A DNA stretch of 64,000 nt from Micromonospora narathiwatensis (GTDB lineage Bacteria; Actinomycetota; Actinomycetes; Mycobacteriales; Micromonosporaceae), in contig NZ_LT594324.1 in assembly GCF_900089605.1 (NCBI RefSeq), positions 5,828,001-5,892,000 of the forward strand, given 5' to 3'. The notes under the pieces were generated by a model, which saw only the letters and a list, made by a program, of their open reading frames with translations, had not been told where the DNA came from and searched no databases. The translations under genes and the position numbers were made by a program. This document shows, in pieces, positions 41,992-50,168 of this stretch. Positions within the stretch are counted from its first letter, which is position 1; each line of letters starts with the position of its first letter.

Positions 41992-44310
41992 TCACTCGAA
42001 CCGCAACCCGTCCGGACGGGTCAGCCGCCAGAGCACCGGCAGGCTCGCCAGGGTCACCAGCAACACCACCCCGGCACCGAGCCCGACGCCGAGCCCCACC
42101 ACCGGCCAGCTCACCACCACCGGTGCGCCCACCATCTTGAGCAGGGCCGCCCCCATCGCCACCCCCATGCCGGTGGCGAGCACCAGCCCGGCCAGCACCG
42201 GCACCCCGGTCTGGCCCAGCACCGACCAGCCGAGCGTGCTCCGGGGCGTACCGACGGCGACCAGCGCGGCGAGCAGCCGGCGGCGCTCCCGGAGCTGCTC
42301 CAGGACGCCGACCAGCATGCTCACCCCGATCAGCAGCAGGGTGACCACCGCACCGGCGAGCAGACCGCGCCGGACGTTGGCGAACTGCGAGCTCTCCCGC
42401 ACCTCGATCAGCGCGTTCACCGAGGCGAACAGGTCCATCCCGGCGACCTCGGCGCGGACCCGTTCCGCCGCGTCCCGGTCCTCGGGATCCAGGCTGAGCA
42501 GCGCGGCGGCCGAGACCTGGGCGCGCGGCAGGGCCGGCATCGCCTTCGGGGTGACCAACACGGCGGTGTGCCGCGCCCCCATCGGGTCGTCGCGTACCGG
42601 CACGGTCCGGGCGTTCGCCGGAACCCGCCAGGTCGCGGCGCCGTCGCCGAGGCTCAGCCGGGCGCCGGGACCGATGCCGGCGATGGGGTCGTCCGGCCAG
42701 ATCAGGAAGACGTCACCGTCGGCGCAGGACCCGAGGTCGCCGTATTCGGCAAGCGTCGCGCAGTCACCGATCAGCACCTCGGCGACGCGGACCTCCGACT
42801 CGTCTACGCCAAGAGGGATTGCCGTCAGAAACTGGGTGCCGACGCTGCGCGTCACCCCCGGGATGGCCGCGACCTGCGCCAGGGCCTTTTCGGGCTCGGG
42901 CAGGTGGTACAGCCGGACGGCGACCTGGGCCCGGCTCGGGTCCTGGCCGGTGGTCTGCCGGAACTGGTCCTGCACGCCGGCCACCAGCATCTGCAACCCG
43001 ATGGTGCCGGCCACGGCGACGGCCACCCCGCTGACCAGCCGGGCCGAGGCGGCGCTGTCGAGCTGGAGCCGCCGCACCGCGAGCTGCCAGGGCGGCGGGC
43101 CGCCGTGCAGCCGGCGTACCAGTACGTCGACCAGCCAGGGCAGGAGGGCGACCGTGCCGACGAGCAGCAGCACCGTGCCAGCCGTGACCTGGGCCTGGAC
43201 CGTGTCGGAGCGGGCGGCCCGGACGTCGACGAGCGGCTGGAGCAGCGCGAGCCCGGCCGCGGGCAGCAGCAACCGCCACCAGAGGCGGCGCCGGACCGGG
43301 GTGGCCCGGCGGCTGACCCCCAGCGGCGTGACGAGCACACCGCGCAGGGCCAGCAGCGCCACCCCGGCGGCGAGCAGCGGCACCCCCAGCGCCACCAGCG
43401 CCACCAGCCACGGCGCCGGGCGCAGGTCGCCCGGAAACACGCTGATGTCGTAGAGCGAGACCAGCGGCGCCAGTTGGCGACCGGCCAGGAAGATCAGCGC
43501 GCCGGCGGCGAGCCCGAACAGGGCGGCCGTGCCCGCCTCCGCGGCGGCGATCCGGCGGACCATGCCGGCGTCGGCCCCGAGCAGCCGGAGCGCGGCGAGG
43601 CGGCGGTCGCGCTGCTCACCGCCGAAGCGGACGGCCGCCCCGAGGAAGACCATGATCGGCAGCAGCAGCACCACGAAGACCACCACGACGAGCAGCCACA
43701 GCACCGGACTGAGTTGCTCGCCCGGGCCGGTGCCGCCGAAGTGGTTCAGGCGCATCCCGCGCTCGGGCGGAATGGCGTCGCGGCCGAGGTAGAAGGCCAG
43801 CTCGTGGGGGCCGGACAGGCCCTCGGGAGCGATCGTGCCGGTGACCCGGGCCCCGCCCAGGCGGGGTGCGAACAGCGGACCGTCCGGCGAGTCGAGCAGC
43901 GCGCGCAGCGCCGGTGAGACGACCGCCTCGCCGTCGCGGGGGAAAGCGGCGAGCCCGGGTGGCACCGGCGCGTCCGGGCCCTCCGCGTGCACGATCCGCC
44001 CCCGCACGAAGCGCCCCCGGAAGTCGGTGTCGACCGGGACGACCAGGAACGTGTTCGCCGCCGCCGACAGATCCGGCTGGTCGACCCAGTCGGACCGGGC
44101 CGCGGTCCGGTTGGCGCGGGCGTCGATCGCGCCGGGCGCCGCCGCGGCGAGCAACAGCATCGCGACGCCGACGCCCACGCCGAGCGCGGTCAGCAGGGTC
44201 CGCGTCCAGCCCTCCCGCCCGCCGGTGAGGGCCATCCGGGCGCCCATCAGCAGGTCGCCCAGCCCGGCCCACAGCGGGCCGCCGGGGCGTCGGAACTCCG
44301 GTGTGGTCAC
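41992..44310 (-). CDS. FtsX-like ABC permease (MacB-type, two FtsX units)
   Basis: 772 residues from GTG 44310, which overlaps the stop of the ATPase gene by 4 bp (GTGA). Two FtsX domains each preceded by a large outside loop: helices near RTLLTALGVGVGVAMLLLAA, LSPVLWLLVVVVFVVLLLPI, ALFGLAAGALIFLAG, LVALVALGVPLLAAGVALLA, then in the second half RGLLAGAVVTLLLIGVSMLV and VSWPVVGLGVGLGAGVVLLV. It resembles large actinobacterial permeases that export or extract lipids or peptides with a LolD-like ATPase. Substrate unknown. Last gene of the padR operon. Confidence 0.88.
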   Translation of the reverse strand: MTTPEFRRPGGPLWAGLGDLLMGARMALTGGREGWTRTLLTALGVGVGVAMLLLAAAAPGAIDARANRTAARSDWVDQPDLSAAANTFLVVPVDTDFRGRFVRGRIVHAEGPDAPVPPGLAAFPRDGEAVVSPALRALLDSPDGPLFAPRLGGARVTGTIAPEGLSGPHELAFYLGRDAIPPERGMRLNHFGGTGPGEQLSPVLWLLVVVVFVVLLLPIMVFLGAAVRFGGEQRDRRLAALRLLGADAGMVRRIAAAEAGTAALFGLAAGALIFLAGRQLAPLVSLYDISVFPGDLRPAPWLVALVALGVPLLAAGVALLALRGVLVTPLGVSRRATPVRRRLWWRLLLPAAGLALLQPLVDVRAARSDTVQAQVTAGTVLLLVGTVALLPWLVDVLVRRLHGGPPPWQLAVRRLQLDSAASARLVSGVAVAVAGTIGLQMLVAGVQDQFRQTTGQDPSRAQVAVRLYHLPEPEKALAQVAAIPGVTRSVGTQFLTAIPLGVDESEVRVAEVLIGDCATLAEYGDLGSCADGDVFLIWPDDPIAGIGPGARLSLGDGAATWRVPANARTVPVRDDPMGARHTAVLVTPKAMPALPRAQVSAAALLSLDPEDRDAAERVRAEVAGMDLFASVNALIEVRESSQFANVRRGLLAGAVVTLLLIGVSMLVGVLEQLRERRRLLAALVAVGTPRSTLGWSVLGQTGVPVLAGLVLATGMGVAMGAALLKMVGAPVVVSWPVVGLGVGLGAGVVLLVTLASLPVLWRLTRPDGLRFE

Positions 44311-44990
44311 GCCACCTGCTCCAGGCTGCGGGCCCGGCCGTCGCGGACCACCACCTCCCGGTCGGAGTACGCCGCCACCCGTGGCTCGTGGGTCACCAGC
44401 AGGACGGCCGCCCCGGACTCCCGGGCCGCGTCGGCGAGCAGGCGCATCACCCGCTCGCCGTTGAGCGAGTCCAGGGCGCCGGTGGGCTCGTCGGCGAACA
44501 CGACCCGCGGGCCGGTGACCAGTGCGCGGGCCACCGCGACCCGCTGCCCCTGGCCGCCGGAGACCTCGCCCGGGCGCTTGCCGGCGACGTCGGTCACCTC
44601 CAGCCGGTCCAGCCACTCGGTGGCCCGCCGTTCCGCCTCGCGGCGGCGTACGCGTTCCAGCCGCAGCGGCAGCGCGACGTTCTCCAGGCAGGTCAGCTCC
44701 GGTACGAGCTGCCCGAACTGGAAGACGAAGCCGAACTCCCGGCGGCGCAGCGCGCTGCGGGCCGGATCGGAGAGGGCGGTCAGCTCGATGCCCCGGTAGT
44801 GCACCAGTCCCTGGTCCGGGCGCACGATGCCGGCCAGGCAGTGCAGCAGCGTGGACTTGCCCGAGCCGGACGGGCCCATCAGCGCCACCACCTCGCCGGC
44901 GCGTACGGACACCGACGCGCCGGCGAGGGCCTGGGTCGGGCCGAAGGACTTGTGCAGGTCCGTTCCGGTCAGCAGGACGTCGCCGGTCAT
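44307..44990 (-). CDS. ABC transporter ATPase (LolD/MacB type)
   Basis: 227 residues. Walker A LMGPSGSGKSTLLHCLAG, Q-loop FVFQFGQLVPELTCLENVAL, signature VSGGQGQRVAVARALVT, Walker B RVVFADEPTGALDSLNGERV, H-loop VLLVTHEPRVAAYSD. The NGERVMRLLADAARESGAAV part is typical for the MacB/LolD/FtsE group, so it pairs with the FtsX permease downstream. ATG 44990 overlaps the padR stop by 4 bp (ATGA), and its own TGA overlaps the permease start. Confidence 0.93.
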   Translation of the reverse strand: MTGDVLLTGTDLHKSFGPTQALAGASVSVRAGEVVALMGPSGSGKSTLLHCLAGIVRPDQGLVHYRGIELTALSDPARSALRRREFGFVFQFGQLVPELTCLENVALPLRLERVRRREAERRATEWLDRLEVTDVAGKRPGEVSGGQGQRVAVARALVTGPRVVFADEPTGALDSLNGERVMRLLADAARESGAAVLLVTHEPRVAAYSDREVVVRDGRARSLEQVA

Positions 44991-45511
44991 CCGTGGACCT
45001 CCTTCGCCAGTTCGTCGAGGCGGGCGGTGGTCAGTTCCAGCCAGCGCAGGTCCGCCTCCAGGTGGAAGAGCGCGTGGTCACAGATGAGCTGGTCGGCCAG
45101 GTCGCCGTGGGCCTTGCGTCGGGTCAGCTCGCGCATCAGCCGCAGGTGCTCGGCCCGCTGGGTGTCCAGCAGGTCGGCGGCGGGTCGGCCGGTGAGCAGC
45201 GCGAGCACCACCTTGGTGTAGAGCACGCTCTGCAGGTAGGGCTCGGGCTTCTCGGGCTGGGACAGCCAGCGTTGGACGTCGGTCACGCCCGCCTCGGTGA
45301 TCGCGTACCGCTTGCGCTCGGGGCCCTCGCCGGCCTCGACCGAGTCCACCTCGACCAGGCCGTTGCGGAGCAGCCGGGACAGGGTGGAGTAGACCTGGCC
45401 GAAGTGCAGCGGCCGGCTGTGCCCGAAGCGCTCGTCGTACGCCCGCTTGAGGTCGTATCCGTGTCGGGGACTGGATTCCAGCAGCCCGAGGAAGGTGTGC
45501 CCGATAGACAT
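44987..45511 (-). CDS. PadR-family transcriptional regulator
   Basis: 174 residues from ATG 45511. SIGHTFLGLLESSPRHGYDL KRAYDERFG is the PadR winged-helix start, HFGQVYSTLSRLLRNGLVEV the recognition helix and wing, then ERKRYAITEAGVTDVQRWLS. The C-terminal helices (AEHLRLMRELTRRKAHGDLA, LICDHALFHLEADLRWLELT) form the dimer part of the subgroup that controls ABC exporters. The perfect operator at 45520-45549 sits nine bases before the ATG. The downstream ATPase starts inside its stop codon, so a repressed three-gene operon is very likely. Confidence 0.92.
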   Translation of the reverse strand: MSIGHTFLGLLESSPRHGYDLKRAYDERFGHSRPLHFGQVYSTLSRLLRNGLVEVDSVEAGEGPERKRYAITEAGVTDVQRWLSQPEKPEPYLQSVLYTKVVLALLTGRPAADLLDTQRAEHLRLMRELTRRKAHGDLADQLICDHALFHLEADLRWLELTTARLDELAKEVHG

Positions 45512-45519
45512 GGCGTGAC

Positions 45520-45549
45520 TATACACAGCAGGTATACCTAGTGTGTATA
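45520..45549 (-). promoter_or_regulatory. PadR operator, 30-bp perfect composite palindrome
   Basis: Three palindromic parts share one centre: TATACAC (45520-45526) with GTGTATA (45543-45549), and GGTATACC (45531-45538) in the middle; spacers of four bases on either side. On the minus strand TATAGT (about 45524-45519) ends eight bases before the ATG at 45511, so the transcript may be leaderless. The outer arms match the ATAC-GTAT style of PadR sites. Confidence 0.75.
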
Positions 45550-45566
45550 CCCCCGTGCGGGAACGC

Positions 45567-45610
45567 GGACGGCGCGACGACCCCTCCGGTGAGGGCTCGC
45601 CGCGCCGTCC
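45567..45610 (-). terminator. hairpin after the WXG-like gene
   Basis: GGACGGCGCG (45567-45576) and CGCGCCGTCC (45601-45610) are perfect 10-bp arms with a 24-base loop, 13 bp beyond the stop of the 419-residue secretion-linked gene. No U-tract. It may be a terminator for the minus-strand genes and insulates the padR operon. Confidence 0.5.
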
Positions 45611-45622
45611 GTCAGCGTGCGA

Positions 45623-46882
45623 TCAGTCGGTGCCGAGCACCGGCGGCGGCGCCGGCCGGCCGTCGCCCCAGACCATCTCGTCCTCGGTCAGCCAGGTGAG
45701 CCGATCCGCCGACTCGTCGTCGTCGTGCTGGCCGCGCCCGCCCAGCACACCGTTGCGCCCGGCCATCGCGGAACGCGCGTTCGTGCCGCGGCCGCCGTTG
45801 GACCGGCCCTCCGACTCCACCACCAGGCCCCGCCCGGAGGCGAGCCGCCCGGTGCCGGACGCCGACCGGTTCTCCAGGCCGGACACCCCGCCGGGCCGCC
45901 CGGCCGCCGCCGGGCCCGCGCCGGCCAGCGCGCCGGTGCCCACCACGCCCGGCGCCCCGTAGAGGCTCCCGCCGGCCGAGACGGTCGAGGGGGAGCCGCC
46001 CATGCCGGGACCGGTGAGACCGGTGACCCCCGGGCCGGTGGCGGTCACCGGGCCGGCACCGGCGAGCGCGGTGCCGGCGGGGTCGACCGTGCCGACGGAG
46101 CCGACGGAGCCGACGGAGCCGACGCTGCCCGGGTCACCCGAGCCGGGGCTGCCGGGAACGCCGCCACCCACCGTGCCGTTGCCCGGTGCCGTGTGGTGGA
46201 CGCCGGACGTGGTCGCGGTGCCCCCCGGGGTGTGGGCGAACGTGCCGGAGGTCGGCCCGGACGAGGGGGTGCCCACCGACGGGCCGTGGCGCAGCGCCGG
46301 ATCGCTCGGATCGGAGTGGCCCGGCAGGCGGTCGTCGGGCCGCTCCGGGACGACGACCCGCCCGTACGCGGAGAAGTCGTACCCCTCGGCCAGGTTGGCG
46401 ACGACCTGCACCATCCGCTGGTGCGCCTTCTCCTGCTCGGCCTTGTCCTGCTCGTGGCCGACGAAGCCGCCGATCACGGCGCCCGGGATGCCGCCGACCA
46501 GGAAGCCCTTGCCGGCGCCGGAGAGCATCTTGTCGTTGTCGTCGGTCTCCTCCGGGCTCTCCGCGTTCGACTGGGCGGTGCGCAGCTCGGTGGCCATCAT
46601 GTCGAGCGCCTGCCGGACGCCGGCCATGCCGTGGGCGAGATTGCCGGAGTAGTCGACGACCAGGTTCAACCGCTGGTGGAACTCCCGGGCGGCGTCGCCC
46701 GTCCAGGTCTTGCCCAGCGCGTCCAGATCGTCGGTCAGGTCCCGGCCGAGGCCCTCCAGGGTGTCCTTCAACGAACTCCACTGGGCGCCCAGCCCGTCGA
46801 TCTGCTTCGGGTCGCCCGAGGTGACGCCGTGGTAGAGCTCCTTGTGGCTGACGGGTGCGTAGCGCTGGGTGTACTCAGACAC
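45623..46882 (-). CDS. WXG100-like type VII secretion protein with low-complexity tail and EDE-VWG end
   Basis: 419 residues. The first ~110 are helical with a WxG-like turn (DALGKTWTGDAAREFHQRLN) and HGMAGVRQALDMMATELRTA, as in WXG100/PPE-type substrates; GAGKGFLVGGIPGAVIGGFV is a Gly-rich hydrophobic insert. From ~170 it is Gly/Pro/Ser/Thr-rich, including five SVG repeats from a 9-bp tandem repeat (46091-46126). The end, RLTWLTEDEMVWGDGRPAPP PVLG, shares WL-EDE-VWG with the protein at 58776. Probably a secreted or surface ESX protein; overlaps the 124-residue gene by 8 bp. Confidence 0.75.
   Translation of the reverse strand: MSEYTQRYAPVSHKELYHGVTSGDPKQIDGLGAQWSSLKDTLEGLGRDLTDDLDALGKTWTGDAAREFHQRLNLVVDYSGNLAHGMAGVRQALDMMATELRTAQSNAESPEETDDNDKMLSGAGKGFLVGGIPGAVIGGFVGHEQDKAEQEKAHQRMVQVVANLAEGYDFSAYGRVVVPERPDDRLPGHSDPSDPALRHGPSVGTPSSGPTSGTFAHTPGGTATTSGVHHTAPGNGTVGGGVPGSPGSGDPGSVGSVGSVGSVGTVDPAGTALAGAGPVTATGPGVTGLTGPGMGGSPSTVSAGGSLYGAPGVVGTGALAGAGPAAAGRPGGVSGLENRSASGTGRLASGRGLVVESEGRSNGGRGTNARSAMAGRNGVLGGRGQHDDDESADRLTWLTEDEMVWGDGRPAPPPVLGTD
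46091..46126 (-). repeat. 9-bp tandem repeat (GCCGACGGA x4)
   Basis: Four perfect copies of GCCGACGGA followed by a partial fifth, inside the WXG-like gene; they encode the SVG repeats of its linker. Slippage here would alter linker length without shifting the frame. Confidence 0.8.
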
Positions 46883-47249
46883 GCGGATCAGCTCCCTTCG
46901 CCGGCTTCATCGCCTCGCTCACCCCGGAGAGCGCGGCGATGATGTCGCCCGCGGCGGCCGCGTTGCGCGCCTCGGCGGTCCGGTAGTTGGTCATGATCGT
47001 GTGGGTCGCCTTCTTGGCGGCCACGATCGCCCGGTGCAGCCGCTCGGCGTGGTCGACGTAGCTCGCGTACGTTTCCGAGTAGCGCCGGGCGTTGGCGGTC
47101 GCGTCGGTGAACGTGCCCAGCGCCGGGGGCCGGCACTGCATCTCGGTGTTGAGCTTCTTCAGCACCGCCTCGGCCTCGCTCAACCGCCGCTCAAGGCGCT
47201 GGTGAAAGTCCTCCAAGGACAGTACGTCAACTGTCGTGCGCCCGGTCAT
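46875..47249 (-). CDS. small helical ESX-associated protein
   Basis: 124 residues, all-helical in appearance: LSLEDFHQRLERRLSEAEAV LKKLNTEMQC, then TFTDATANARRYSETYASYV DHAERLHRAIVAAKKATHTI MTNYRTAEARNAAAAGDIIA. Size and heptad-like pattern resemble WXG100-type proteins, but there is no clear WxG; a YxxxD-like YRTAEAR lies in the C-terminal part. It overlaps by 8 bp the start of the 419-residue protein, so the two are likely secreted or folded as partners, as in Esx and PE-PPE pairs. Inference from position and shape. Confidence 0.7.
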   Translation of the reverse strand: MTGRTTVDVLSLEDFHQRLERRLSEAEAVLKKLNTEMQCRPPALGTFTDATANARRYSETYASYVDHAERLHRAIVAAKKATHTIMTNYRTAEARNAAAAGDIIAALSGVSEAMKPAKGADPRV

Positions 47250-47357
47250 GACTGCATCCCCGTAGTCATCGTCGAGAATCGTTGGCCACGCTCAGGTTAG
47301 TCGACCGGGCCCGGACCGGGCGACCCGTGACCGGCCACGCTCCACACCGGAACCCGG

Positions 47358-48833
47358 TCAGCCGCCCTGGGCCGGCGTCGCCTTCGTGTCCGACGATTCG
47401 GACGCCGAGCCGGACGACTCGGACGTCGACCTGGACGACTTGGCGCCCGGATCGAACTGGGTCATGGCATCCCGCTGAACCAGGGTCGGCCCGGTCGGCA
47501 CCAGGGCCAGCAACGAGGCGGGCACCGACAGCGGGGTGACGTCGGCGTACCCGAGCGCGGCCTTCGCGTTCGGCCCCAGCGGGTGGCGGACCCCCTGCGC
47601 GGTGATCAGGTAGACCGTCGCGCCGGCCGCCGCCTCGCCGCCCTCACCCGCCGCCGCCTGCACCAGCACGCCCTTGCCGCCCGGCAGCAGCACGCTCTCG
47701 GCGGTGCGTACGGCGTCCCGGGACCCCTGCCGGGCGGCCACCCCGGCCGACGCGGTCAGCTCGGCCGGCGGCTGGTCGAAGACCTCCAGCGTGGTGACCG
47801 GCGGCTGCCCCGGCCCGCCCGACCGGTAGGTGGCGCACAGCACGGTCCGCCCGGGCCGCACCTCGTGCAGGGCGGGCAGCTTCTCCGGCAGCCCCGCCGG
47901 CTCCAGCCGCTGGTCGGTGAGGAGCTGGCCGGCCTGGTCCGGCGTGAGGTCGGTGACCTGGCCGCCGGCGCCGAGCAGCAGCAGCGCGGTCATCTCGGTG
48001 ACCGTCACCAGCCCCTGCCGGGTCAGCACGTAGTACTGCTCGGCGGCCCGGAAGACCTGCCCGACCCGGGCCGGCCGGTCACCCATCAGGCCGCTGGTGC
48101 CGCCGTCCCCGTCGATCGCCGGCTTCCGCAGCTCCGGCCCGACCGGCAGCGCGTTGAGCAACTGCTGCCCGACGGTGAGCGGCGTCGCGCCGGCCATCTT
48201 CAACGCCACCAGCGCCTGCTGGTCGCCGACGATGCGCAGCCGCGCGCCGTTGGTGAGCAGGTACCGCGTGCCGTCCACCCGGACCAGCACCGCCTCGTCG
48301 GTGAGCGGGGTGCCGCCCGGCAGCGGCCGGTCGATCACCAGCCGGGTGGTGGAGCGCCGCGAGTCAGCCGGATCGGGCACGTCGCAGACCGACCAGGGCA
48401 GCCCGACCAGCGACTTCCGTTCCGGTACGTCGTCCGGGGCGCCGACGATGCCCACCGTCCGGCCGCGCGGCCGATCCTTGATGGACGCCTGGGAGACGGT
48501 ACGCACCGTCGGCGCGGGCTCGTCGAGGATCAGCCGGGCGGAGGCGTAGTTGAGGGTCGGGTACAGCACCCCTTCGGTGAAGACGTACGTGGCGCCGGTC
48601 TCCCGCTCGATCACCAGCGTGTTGGACTCCAGCGGCGCGGCGTTGCCGGTCAACTGCCCGTACGCGCCGGCGCCGCCGAGCACGACGGCGGCGGCGATCA
48701 CGCTGCCGAACACCGCCATGCCGAGCCGACGCATCGGCAGGTCGTTGGTCTCCGGGTCGCCGGAGAGCAGCGCGGAGACGATGCGGCGGGTGACGAAGCG
48801 GTACGCCTGCACCTGATCGCGGCGGGTCCGCAT
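47358..48833 (-). CDS. eccB: type VII secretion core protein EccB
   Basis: 491 residues, standard EccB length. MRTRRDQVQAYRFVTRRIVS ALLSGDPETNDLPMRRLGMA is the family opening, one membrane helix follows (VFGSVIAAAVVLGGAGAYGQ), then the outside repeats with ETGATYVFTEGVLYPTLNYA SARLIL and the R1-like IVGAPDDVP and GLPWSVCDVPD; the second conserved Cys is in RTVLCATYRSGG. A Ser-rich tail ends it. EccB is part of the membrane channel and has ATPase activity in some systems. Divergent from eccE, sharing a 160-bp regulatory region. Confidence 0.95.
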   Translation of the reverse strand: MRTRRDQVQAYRFVTRRIVSALLSGDPETNDLPMRRLGMAVFGSVIAAAVVLGGAGAYGQLTGNAAPLESNTLVIERETGATYVFTEGVLYPTLNYASARLILDEPAPTVRTVSQASIKDRPRGRTVGIVGAPDDVPERKSLVGLPWSVCDVPDPADSRRSTTRLVIDRPLPGGTPLTDEAVLVRVDGTRYLLTNGARLRIVGDQQALVALKMAGATPLTVGQQLLNALPVGPELRKPAIDGDGGTSGLMGDRPARVGQVFRAAEQYYVLTRQGLVTVTEMTALLLLGAGGQVTDLTPDQAGQLLTDQRLEPAGLPEKLPALHEVRPGRTVLCATYRSGGPGQPPVTTLEVFDQPPAELTASAGVAARQGSRDAVRTAESVLLPGGKGVLVQAAAGEGGEAAAGATVYLITAQGVRHPLGPNAKAALGYADVTPLSVPASLLALVPTGPTLVQRDAMTQFDPGAKSSRSTSESSGSASESSDTKATPAQGG

Positions 48834-48995
48834 GACTAACCTCCGGCAGGGGTGGGTCCGCGACGATCAGGTCCGAACTCCGCCGCGGGCTTCCCTACGA
48901 TAAGGGGCCGTCGACGGTTCACCGGGACCCCGCCCGCCCTCCGGCGACACACCGATCCGGCGGATGCCCAGGATGTCCAGAAGGGACGCTCACCG
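48834..48995. promoter_or_regulatory. divergent eccB/eccE promoter region
   Basis: 162 bp between eccB (minus) and eccE (plus). It contains GTGGGTCC (48852-48859) followed by CGCGACG, and CCTACGAT (48894-48901), where TACGAT fits a -10 box for eccE. Both short motifs recur between eccD and eccC at 51604 and 51632, with different spacing, which hints at shared control. Confidence 0.45.
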
Positions 48996-50168
48996 ATGAC
49001 CCAGGTCCAGGCGCCACCCGGTCGTACGGCCACCGCCCCCGCCGTCCCGGCGGACCGACCGGTCACCCCGGCCGACCGGCGTCGGCGCGGCCGGCTCGGC
49101 CCGGTCGTCGTCGGTCAGCTCGTGGTGCTGGAGTGCGCCGCGCTGGCCGTCTGGTTCGCCACCGCCGGTCCGGTCTGGGTGCTCGCCGCCGTCGGCGGCC
49201 CGGCCGTGGTGGCGGTCGTCGCCGCCTTCGGCCGTCGAGGCGGCCGCTGGTGGTACGAGGACCTGCTGCTCCGCCGCCGGCTGCGCCGCCGCCGGGAGCG
49301 GGCCCGGGGGGCGGTGCCGGCCGGCGACCCGAGGCTCGGCGCGCTCGCCCCGGACCTGGCCGTCGTCGAGCTGACCGATCGCGGCACCCGGCTCGGCGTC
49401 GGCCAGGACGACCGGGGCTGGTTCGCCGCCGTCGCGCTGACCGGCCGCCCCGGCGCGCCGGACGGCTCCGTCGAGGCGGCCGTGGTGGACCGAGCCCTGG
49501 CGGTGCTCACCGACTTCACCGGGCCGGTCACCCAGACCCAGGTCGTCTCGCACACCCTGGTCTGGTACCCGGCGCCGGGCGCGCCACCGGCCGCCCACCG
49601 TACGGTCTGGGTGGCGCTGCGGCTCTCGGTCTCCGACGCCCGGGCCGAGACGGTGACCCGGGGCGGCGGGCTGCGCGGCGTGCACCGCACCGTCGCGGCC
49701 GGAGTCGGCCGGCTCGGCAAGGCCCTGAACGCGGCCGGACTCGGCCACCGCGTCCTGGGCCGCGACGAGCTGCACGCGGCGGTGGTCTCCGGGGCCGGAC
49801 TCGACCTGGCGCCCGAGGCGCCGGTGGAGAGCTGGACCAGCCTGCGCGGCGGCGGCTGGACGCAGCGCTGCCTGGCGCTGCGGGTACGCGCCAACGGGTC
49901 GCTGGGCGCGCTGGTGGACGCGGTCACGGCGACCTCGGCGCCGTCGCACACCGTCGCGGCGGTGGTGCTCCCCGGCGGGCGTCGGGTGCCGCCGCTGCTG
50001 CGGGTGGCGGCGATGGACGGCCACGCCGAGGCGCTGGTGAAGGCCGTCCGGGACGTGGCCGGCCGGTCCGGCGTGCCGGCCCGCCCGCTGGACGGGCAGC
50101 ACGGTCCGGGCGTCTACGCGACCGCGCCGGTGGCGACCGCGATGGGCACCGTCACGGTCGAAGGTTGA
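48996..50168 (+). CDS. eccE: type VII secretion core protein EccE
   Basis: 390 residues from ATG 48996 with AGAAGGGA upstream. Two membrane helices close together (LGPVVVGQLVVLECAALAVW, VLAAVGGPAVVAVVAAFGRR) precede a RGGRWWYEDLLLRRRLRRRR cytosolic region. The middle has LAVVELTDRGTRLGVGQDDR GWFAAV, the EccE domain signature. EccE lines the periphery of the ESX membrane complex. Its 3' end overlaps that of eccD by 17 bp, tail to tail, so the two transcripts must meet without a spacer. Confidence 0.9.
   Translation: MTQVQAPPGRTATAPAVPADRPVTPADRRRRGRLGPVVVGQLVVLECAALAVWFATAGPVWVLAAVGGPAVVAVVAAFGRRGGRWWYEDLLLRRRLRRRRERARGAVPAGDPRLGALAPDLAVVELTDRGTRLGVGQDDRGWFAAVALTGRPGAPDGSVEAAVVDRALAVLTDFTGPVTQTQVVSHTLVWYPAPGAPPAAHRTVWVALRLSVSDARAETVTRGGGLRGVHRTVAAGVGRLGKALNAAGLGHRVLGRDELHAAVVSGAGLDLAPEAPVESWTSLRGGGWTQRCLALRVRANGSLGALVDAVTATSAPSHTVAAVVLPGGRRVPPLLRVAAMDGHAEALVKAVRDVAGRSGVPARPLDGQHGPGVYATAPVATAMGTVTVEG

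Noticed and set aside
40111..43917. A 1268-codon plus-strand frame across the DUF1232, coiled-coil and FtsX genes
   Set aside because: Opposite strand to three supported genes; composition is shadow-like and no motif is found.
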